Shown here: positions 6,295 to 10,207 of the stretch, piece after piece
Position numbering within the stretch: position 1 is the stretch's first letter
How the letters are laid out: every line of letters begins with the position of its first letter
From: an uncultured Candidatus Saccharibacteria bacterium
GTDB taxonomy: Bacteria > Patescibacteriota > Saccharimonadia > Saccharimonadales > Saccharimonadaceae
Length of the DNA: 10,207 bases
Assembly: GCA_916049555.1 (NCBI GenBank)
Contig: CAJZIB010000024.1
Span: 1-10,207 of the forward strand
Direction of reading: 5' to 3'
Translations under genes and position numbers: made by a program
The notes under the pieces: model-generated
Database searches by the model: none
Told to the model about the DNA's origin: nothing
Seen by the model: the letters and a program-made list of their open reading frames with translations, nothing else

Positions 6295-7779
6295 GTGGGT
6301 AAATTAAATCCAAATAAATATTTTCTTTACAAAAAACGCTTTATCATTGGCTACATTCTTCTAGCCATTAGCTTTCTTGGTCTTATTCTTCTGGTCCCAA
6401 AACTTGCACCAGTTGGACTTTCTAATGCAGAAATGAATTCCGCCATCACCAGTCAAAACCTCGACGTCCACTCAGTTTTTAGCGGCAATCTCATCGACCT
6501 CCCCTATCATCTCTTGCAAAAAATTGTCTTTAAGTTCTTCGGTATCACCAGTTACACCATTCGAATTCCAAGTATTATCATGGGTGGTCTTCTCGGATTC
6601 CTCATCATTCTCCTCCTCAACCGTTGGTTTAAAAACAACACTGCCATCATCGCCAGTATTATCACCGTTCTTTCTTCCAGCTTTCTTTTTCTCGTCAGTA
6701 ACGGCACCCCACTTATCATGATCGTCTTCTGGCCAACTCTTTTACTTTGGGTTGGTTCCAAGGTCCAGGGAGTCAAACGCCCCGCCCCAATTTGGTGTTT
6801 TATTTTTGCCATCGCCCTCTTCCTCTCCAGCTTCACTCCCTATATGCTCTATCTCGTAATTCTCATCTTAATCTACACCGTCTGGCATCCACACCTTCGC
6901 TTCACTATCAAAAAGCTCCCAAGGCTGCCGTTTTTCCTCGTCTCCGCCATTATCCTCACTGGCTTCGGTTTTATGGACTACATCTTACTCAATCACCCGG
7001 ACATCATTCAGCCACTCCTCTTTTCCGGTAATTTTAAAATCTCCGGCTACTTTAATAATCTCAAGCAAGCCTTTTTACCATTTTTCTCTTGGCATGGCGT
7101 CATCGAAAGCATTTTTCTCGCACCACAAATCAGCCTCCCCGCCACTATTATTGCCGTCATCGGCCTCATTTCCACATTCAAAGGCTTCTTCGCCAGCCGC
7201 AACTCCATCGCCATCTTTCTTATCCTCTTTACTATCGTCATCTCAGGTTTCAACACCGACTATGCCGCGCTTCTTCTTTTACCTTTCGCCATCCTAATCG
7301 CTCACGGCTTCCGCTATATTATTAATAAATGGTTCGATCTCTTCCCAGAAAACCCCTACGCCAAACTCTTTGGCGTGATTCCAATCACTTTCTTCCTCTT
7401 TACCATGATTACTTCCGACCTCTCACACTTCATCTCCGGATACCGCTACGCCGCACCTGTGGCTAACCAGTTTAATAGCGATTTCACCATTACTCTATCA
7501 AATCTCAAGCCGGGCGATAGTATTCTAATCGATAAAGAAAATGAATCCACAAAACCAGTTGCAGAACTTGTTCTTGCCGCCAATAACGTGAAGCCGATTT
7601 TCCGCCCAGCCCTCAAATACAACATCATCGAACCAACACACGCCTTCGTAGCTGGAGAAACTTTTTACGCCCTCGACAAAATCGGATCTAAAGAGAATAC
7701 CAATTTTGCAATCCAAAAAATTATCACCTCTTCAAAATCCCAAAATGCCGACCGCCTATATCTTTATACTGTCGAGTAA
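6295..7779 (+). CDS. Multi-pass membrane glycosyltransferase-like protein (GT-C/GT39 type)
   Basis: A 494-residue integral membrane protein with about eleven hydrophobic segments (roughly 17-35, 91-109, 117-134, 138-153, 166-180, 182-197, 211-231, 280-298, 304-319, 322-343 and 358-375) and a soluble C-terminal domain (about 385-494). The layout, plus DLPYHLLQKIVFKFFGITSYTIRIPSII (68-95), resembles GT-C enzymes of the ArnT/PMT group, which move a sugar from a polyprenyl-phosphate carrier to a lipid or protein outside the membrane. Substrates cannot be told from sequence. The first outer loop, where these enzymes usually carry an Asp-Glu pair, reads LSNAE (42-46), so the Glu is there but the Asp is not obvious. 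It starts with GTG, probably leaderless, and sits oddly between replication and recombination genes. Function is tentative; membrane topology is firm. Confidence 0.7.
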   Translation: MGKLNPNKYFLYKKRFIIGYILLAISFLGLILLVPKLAPVGLSNAEMNSAITSQNLDVHSVFSGNLIDLPYHLLQKIVFKFFGITSYTIRIPSIIMGGLLGFLIILLLNRWFKNNTAIIASIITVLSSSFLFLVSNGTPLIMIVFWPTLLLWVGSKVQGVKRPAPIWCFIFAIALFLSSFTPYMLYLVILILIYTVWHPHLRFTIKKLPRLPFFLVSAIILTGFGFMDYILLNHPDIIQPLLFSGNFKISGYFNNLKQAFLPFFSWHGVIESIFLAPQISLPATIIAVIGLISTFKGFFASRNSIAIFLILFTIVISGFNTDYAALLLLPFAILIAHGFRYIINKWFDLFPENPYAKLFGVIPITFFLFTMITSDLSHFISGYRYAAPVANQFNSDFTITLSNLKPGDSILIDKENESTKPVAELVLAANNVKPIFRPALKYNIIEPTHAFVAGETFYALDKIGSKENTNFAIQKIITSSKSQNADRLYLYTVE

Positions 7780-7781
7780 TC

Positions 7782-7814
7782 TGTTATAATATTTCTATAA
7801 TTATTTAAGGAGAG
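7782..7814 (+). promoter_or_regulatory. ybaB promoter and Shine-Dalgarno
   Basis: TGT TATAAT (7782-7790), an extended -10, lies just after the stop codon of the membrane gene. A transcript starting near 7797 has a leader of about 23 nt containing AAGGAGAG (7807-7814), whose GGAG core is 7 nt from ATG 7820. This gives ybaB a conventional Shine-Dalgarno start, unlike several neighbours. Confidence 0.65.
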
Positions 7815-7819
7815 ATTTC

Positions 7820-8125
7820 ATGGGTGCTACCTTTGACCAAATGAAAATGATTAATAACTTACGCAAAGCCCAAAAAGACTTGAAGAACGAAATTGTTGAA
7901 GTTGAAGCTGGTGATGGCGCTGTCGTAGTCCAAATTACTGGCGAGCTTAAAGTCAAAAAAGTCACCATCGACCCATCTCGCGTTGACCTTGACGATATCT
8001 CAGAGCTCGAGCGCTGGATTGAGAACTGCTTCCGTGACGGTTATGCTAAAGCACAGGAAATTGCAACCGACAAAATGAAACCTCTGATGAGCCAACTTGG
8101 TGGTCTTTCTGGTCTCGGCATGTAA
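7820..8125 (+). CDS. ybaB: YbaB/EbfC family nucleoid-associated protein
   Basis: A 101-residue small DNA-binding protein that forms dimers with a 'tweezer' shape on the nucleoid; in most bacteria it is encoded between dnaX and recR. Family features: an N-terminal helix rich in Met, Gln and Lys (MKMINNLRKAQKDLKNEI, 10-27), a central beta-meander with VVVQITGELKVKKVTIDP (35-52), and a C-terminal helix (ELERWIENCFRDGYAKAQE) ending in a Gly/Leu-rich tail with GGLSGLGM. Length is normal. It has its own promoter and a good Shine-Dalgarno sequence. Two TAA codons follow one another at 8123-8128. recR follows 64 bp later and probably shares the transcript. Confidence 0.93.
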   Translation: MGATFDQMKMINNLRKAQKDLKNEIVEVEAGDGAVVVQITGELKVKKVTIDPSRVDLDDISELERWIENCFRDGYAKAQEIATDKMKPLMSQLGGLSGLGM

Positions 8126-8189
8126 TAAGTCTATCTAGCCAAACTATTATTAAATTCAATTTAGATAAATATAAGATTAAACTTAGTTT

Positions 8190-8795
8190 ATGCTGCCAAA
8201 AGCACTAGAAAATACTATTGAAGCACTGGGGAATCTCCCAGGAGTTGGTCCACGCACTGCTGAGCGCTATGCGACCTATCTTTTTCGTGTTGACCCTAAA
8301 ATCTCTGAAACTATCATTGACGCCCTAACGCATCTTCATACCGATGTCAAAATCTGCCCGGTAACTTTTGCCTTAATTAATCACGATGAACAGGTTTCAC
8401 CACTCTACAGCGACGAAGAACGTGATAAGAAGACCATTCTAGTCGTTGAGGAACCGCTTGACATCTATGCCATTGAGCAAACTAAGCAATATCATGGCAC
8501 CTACCATGTGTTAGGTGGTGCTATCTCACCTATCGATGGAATCACTCCCGACAAACTCCACATTGAAGAGTTGATTTCTCGTGTCAAAAATGACGCAGCC
8601 GAAGAAATTATTATTGCCACTAACCCGAGTGTAGAAGGCGAAAGTACCGCCCTTCTTCTTCAAAGACTACTTTCAGGTAAATACCCTGAGCTAAAAATCA
8701 CCAGATTAGCCCGAGGACTTCCACTCGGCGTTGACCTCTCTTTTGCCGATCAAATCACCCTCGGTGCCGCCCTCACTAACCGCACTAAGCTCTAG
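8190..8795 (+). CDS. recR: Recombination mediator RecR with degenerate zinc finger
   Basis: A 201-residue protein that, with RecO and/or RecF, loads RecA on gapped DNA during recombinational repair. The N-terminal helix-hairpin-helix is NLPGVGPRTAERYATYLF (15-32). The Toprim domain has ILVVEEPLDIYAIEQT (84-98), AISPIDGITPD (111-121) and IIATNPSVEGESTA (141-154). The C-terminal motif is GLPLGVDLSFADQITLGAAL (176-195). The zinc-finger slot that normally reads C-x2-C ... C-x2-C keeps only Cys56; the other positions are Thr59, Ser70 and Tyr73. The length is normal, so this is substitution rather than deletion. There is no Shine-Dalgarno sequence in the AT-rich 20 bases before the ATG and no clear -10 at leaderless distance, so it is probably read from the ybaB transcript. 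The stop is TAG. Confidence 0.94.
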   Translation: MLPKALENTIEALGNLPGVGPRTAERYATYLFRVDPKISETIIDALTHLHTDVKICPVTFALINHDEQVSPLYSDEERDKKTILVVEEPLDIYAIEQTKQYHGTYHVLGGAISPIDGITPDKLHIEELISRVKNDAAEEIIIATNPSVEGESTALLLQRLLSGKYPELKITRLARGLPLGVDLSFADQITLGAALTNRTKL

Positions 8796-8830
8796 TTTAC
8801 CCTTCGTCTTGAAACTTATTATGTTTTTTA

Positions 8831-8861
8831 TGCTAAAATCAGATTATGTCATCTAAGGAGG
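8831..8861 (+). promoter_or_regulatory. rmuC promoter and Shine-Dalgarno
   Basis: TGC TAAAAT (8831-8839) is an extended -10. Six bases later is ATG 8846, the start of a 10-codon frame, and the rmuC leader of 19 nt then carries AAGGAGG (8855-8861), 3 nt before the rmuC ATG at 8865. The promoter is separated from recR by about 35 bp. Confidence 0.6.
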
Positions 8862-8878
8862 TTCATGGAACAATCTAA
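8846..8878 (+). CDS. Possible leaderless 10-codon upstream ORF overlapping the rmuC start
   Basis: ATG at 8846 lies six bases after the extended -10, the same geometry as the leaderless genes in this window. It opens a frame encoding MSSKEVHGTI, with stop TAA at 8876-8878. The frame contains the rmuC Shine-Dalgarno sequence and crosses the rmuC ATG in another frame. Translation of it would compete with or couple to rmuC initiation. It may also be chance; nothing in the peptide is recognisable. Confidence 0.3.
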   Translation: MSSKEVHGTI

Positions 8879-10094
8879 TCTTTTATATTTAATTTTGTTT
8901 TTTAATCTAGTCTTATTAATTATTGTCTTATTTTTAACGCTTAGAAATCGCAGCAACAAGAAACAAGAAGTGTTACAAAATTCCATCGAGATGATGGCAA
9001 AAAACACTGATCAAATTGTCGAAGCTTCCAAAAATCTCAATGATCGTATGATTCGTGTTGAAACTATCGTCGGCACCATCACCAAAGGCGTTCATGATGG
9101 CTTCCGCGACAACCGCCAGGAAATTGCTACCAATCTCCAAACCATTCAAAAAACCATGGATACTAGAGTTCGCGACTTGCAAAATGATAACGCCAAAAAA
9201 CTTGAAGAGATGCGTCTAACCGTCGATGAAAAACTCCAGGCTTCAGTTGAAAAGAGATTCAACGAAAGCTTCAAGACAATTTCCGAACAACTCACAAGTG
9301 TTTATAAGGGTCTCGGCGAAATGAAAAATCTAGCCACCGGTGTTGGTGATCTCAAAAAAGTCATGGAGGGCGTTAAAACGCGGGGAATTTACGGCGAGGT
9401 TCAACTCAGTAGTATTATTTCCGACATCTTAAGCCCAAATCAATATTGTGAAAATATTAGCACCAAACCGGGTTCCGCTGACCGCGTTGAATTTGCCGTC
9501 AAAATGCCAGGTCGTGATGAGAATCATGAAACCTTCCTCCCAATCGACTCTAAATTCCCGGTCGAAAACTATTCAAGATTAATTGCCGCCTACGACCTTG
9601 GCAATAAAGCCGATATTCTCACTTATCAAAAAGCCCTTGCCACCGATGTTAAAGAGCAGGCGAAAAAGATTTTCACCAAATACATCGAGCCACCATATAC
9701 TACCGATTTTGGTATGATGTTTGTCCCAACCGAGTCACTCTATGCTGAAATTTTACGCATCCCAGGTCTCTCTGATGAGATCCGCCAAAAATACAATATC
9801 AGCATTACCTCCCCGTCCACCCTGCCAGTAACTTTATCTGGCCTACTTATGGGCTTCCGCACCGTTGCTATTGAAAAGCGCAGTAGTGAAGTCTGGCAAG
9901 TACTTGGCGCCGTTAAAACTCAGTTCAGTAAATTCGGTGACCTCCTTGAAGCCACCAAGAAAAAACTTCAAGAATCTGCCAACAAAATTGACGCCGCCGC
10001 CACTACTTCTCGTCAAATCGAGCGACGCTTGAAAGATGTCGAAAGTCTTCCAGCTAGCGAAAGTACTAAACTCATTGGTGACGTTGACGTCTAG
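8865..10094 (+). CDS. rmuC: RmuC family DNA recombination protein
   Basis: A 409-residue RmuC homologue. Family members limit rearrangement at inverted repeats and are thought to be nuclease-related. Residues 6-26 (LLYLILFFNLVLLIIVLFLTL) form a single membrane segment, followed by basic residues (NRSNKK), then a long coiled coil (about 35-160), placing the C-terminal domain in the cytoplasm. The RmuC domain (about 162-390) has the conserved MEGVKTRGIYGEVQLSSIISDIL (167-189), FLPIDSKFPVENYSRL (224-239), and later YTTDFGMMFVPTESLYAEI. It is within the usual size range and complete. ATG 8865 is supported by AAGGAGG directly upstream. The stop is TAG. An inverted repeat follows within 5 bp. Confidence 0.94.
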   Translation: MEQSNLLYLILFFNLVLLIIVLFLTLRNRSNKKQEVLQNSIEMMAKNTDQIVEASKNLNDRMIRVETIVGTITKGVHDGFRDNRQEIATNLQTIQKTMDTRVRDLQNDNAKKLEEMRLTVDEKLQASVEKRFNESFKTISEQLTSVYKGLGEMKNLATGVGDLKKVMEGVKTRGIYGEVQLSSIISDILSPNQYCENISTKPGSADRVEFAVKMPGRDENHETFLPIDSKFPVENYSRLIAAYDLGNKADILTYQKALATDVKEQAKKIFTKYIEPPYTTDFGMMFVPTESLYAEILRIPGLSDEIRQKYNISITSPSTLPVTLSGLLMGFRTVAIEKRSSEVWQVLGAVKTQFSKFGDLLEATKKKLQESANKIDAAATTSRQIERRLKDVESLPASESTKLIGDVDV

Positions 10095-10098
10095 CATA

Positions 10099-10140
10099 TT
10101 GACGCTACATTCTAATATATTGAGATTCAATTAGCGTCAA
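10099..10140. repeat. Nested inverted repeat after rmuC
   Basis: TTGACGCTA (10099-10107) and TAGCGTCAA (10132-10140) are perfect 9-bp reverse complements. The 24-nt interval holds a second small hairpin, ATTGA (10119-10123) with TCAAT (10127-10131). No T-run follows, so it is a poor intrinsic terminator. It could be an operator or a structured RNA 3' end. Another TTGACG occurs at 10084-10089 inside the end of rmuC. Confidence 0.6.
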
Positions 10141-10145
10141 ATTCC

Positions 10146-10180
10146 CATCTAATTAACCCCTAGTTTCATCTAATTAACCC
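10146..10180 (+). promoter_or_regulatory. Two exact 14-bp direct repeats, likely operator
   Basis: CATCTAATTAACCC occurs at 10146-10159 and again at 10167-10180, a 21-bp centre-to-centre spacing (two turns of DNA), on the same face of the helix. The second copy covers the -35 region of the extended -10 promoter at 10188-10196. This is the layout of a paired binding site for a transcription regulator of the next gene. Confidence 0.6.
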
Positions 10181-10187
10181 TGTAATC

Positions 10188-10207
10188 TGTTATAATAAAA
10201 TCAATGT
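10188..10207 (+). promoter_or_regulatory. Extended -10 and leaderless start of the next gene (off right edge)
   Basis: TGT TATAAT (10188-10196) is followed by seven bases (AAAATCA) and ATG at 10204-10206, one base before the window ends. The geometry matches the dnaX and surface-gene starts. The product cannot be known from this window. There is no Shine-Dalgarno sequence. Confidence 0.55.

Noticed and set aside
8132..8167. Inverted repeat TATCTA / TAGATA between ybaB and recR
   Set aside because: Six A/T-rich base pairs with a 24-nt loop and no T-run; probably chance.

Overview
The window looks like chromosomal DNA of a Patescibacteria (CPR) bacterium, most probably Candidatus Saccharibacteria (TM7). 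The evidence is a conserved two-repeat hypothetical protein of a type I associate with CPR genomes (2722-3240), a DnaX without its zinc-binding cysteine module, a surface protein with the 'WGY' N-terminal region and BspA-type repeats, short housekeeping proteins and AT-rich intergenic DNA. All nine complete genes end in TAA or TAG. This assignment comes from recognising families by eye; no search was run.

Left part, minus strand: the window opens inside a 7-bp tandem repeat (1-62). A possible minus-strand reading frame (start at 85) runs into it and off the edge. Then come a secreted or membrane-anchored BspA-family leucine-rich-repeat surface protein (137-2062) and rlmH, the 23S rRNA pseudouridine-1915 methyltransferase (2101-2532).

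Middle and right, plus strand: from a 189-bp divergent promoter region, seven genes run rightwards. They are a CPR conserved hypothetical protein, dnaX (clamp loader), dnaB (replicative helicase), a multi-pass GT-C-like membrane glycosyltransferase, ybaB (nucleoid-associated protein), recR (recombination mediator) and rmuC. The common dnaX-ybaB-recR cluster is recognisable but is split by dnaB and the membrane protein. Most of the block therefore serves DNA replication and repair.

Right edge: about 110 bp of regulatory-looking DNA holds a long inverted repeat, two exact 14-bp direct repeats 21 bp apart, an extended -10 box and an ATG exactly 7 nt after it, where the next gene probably begins.

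The main cross-cutting observation is the start-site architecture. Several genes lack a Shine-Dalgarno sequence and begin 6-7 nt after a -10 box that is usually of the extended TGn type, so their mRNAs are probably leaderless. Other genes (dnaB, ybaB, rmuC) carry clear Shine-Dalgarno sequences. A second pattern is loss of zinc-binding cysteines in both DnaX and RecR. I found no mobile element, CRISPR array, tRNA or rRNA, and no unannotated stretch longer than 300 bp.
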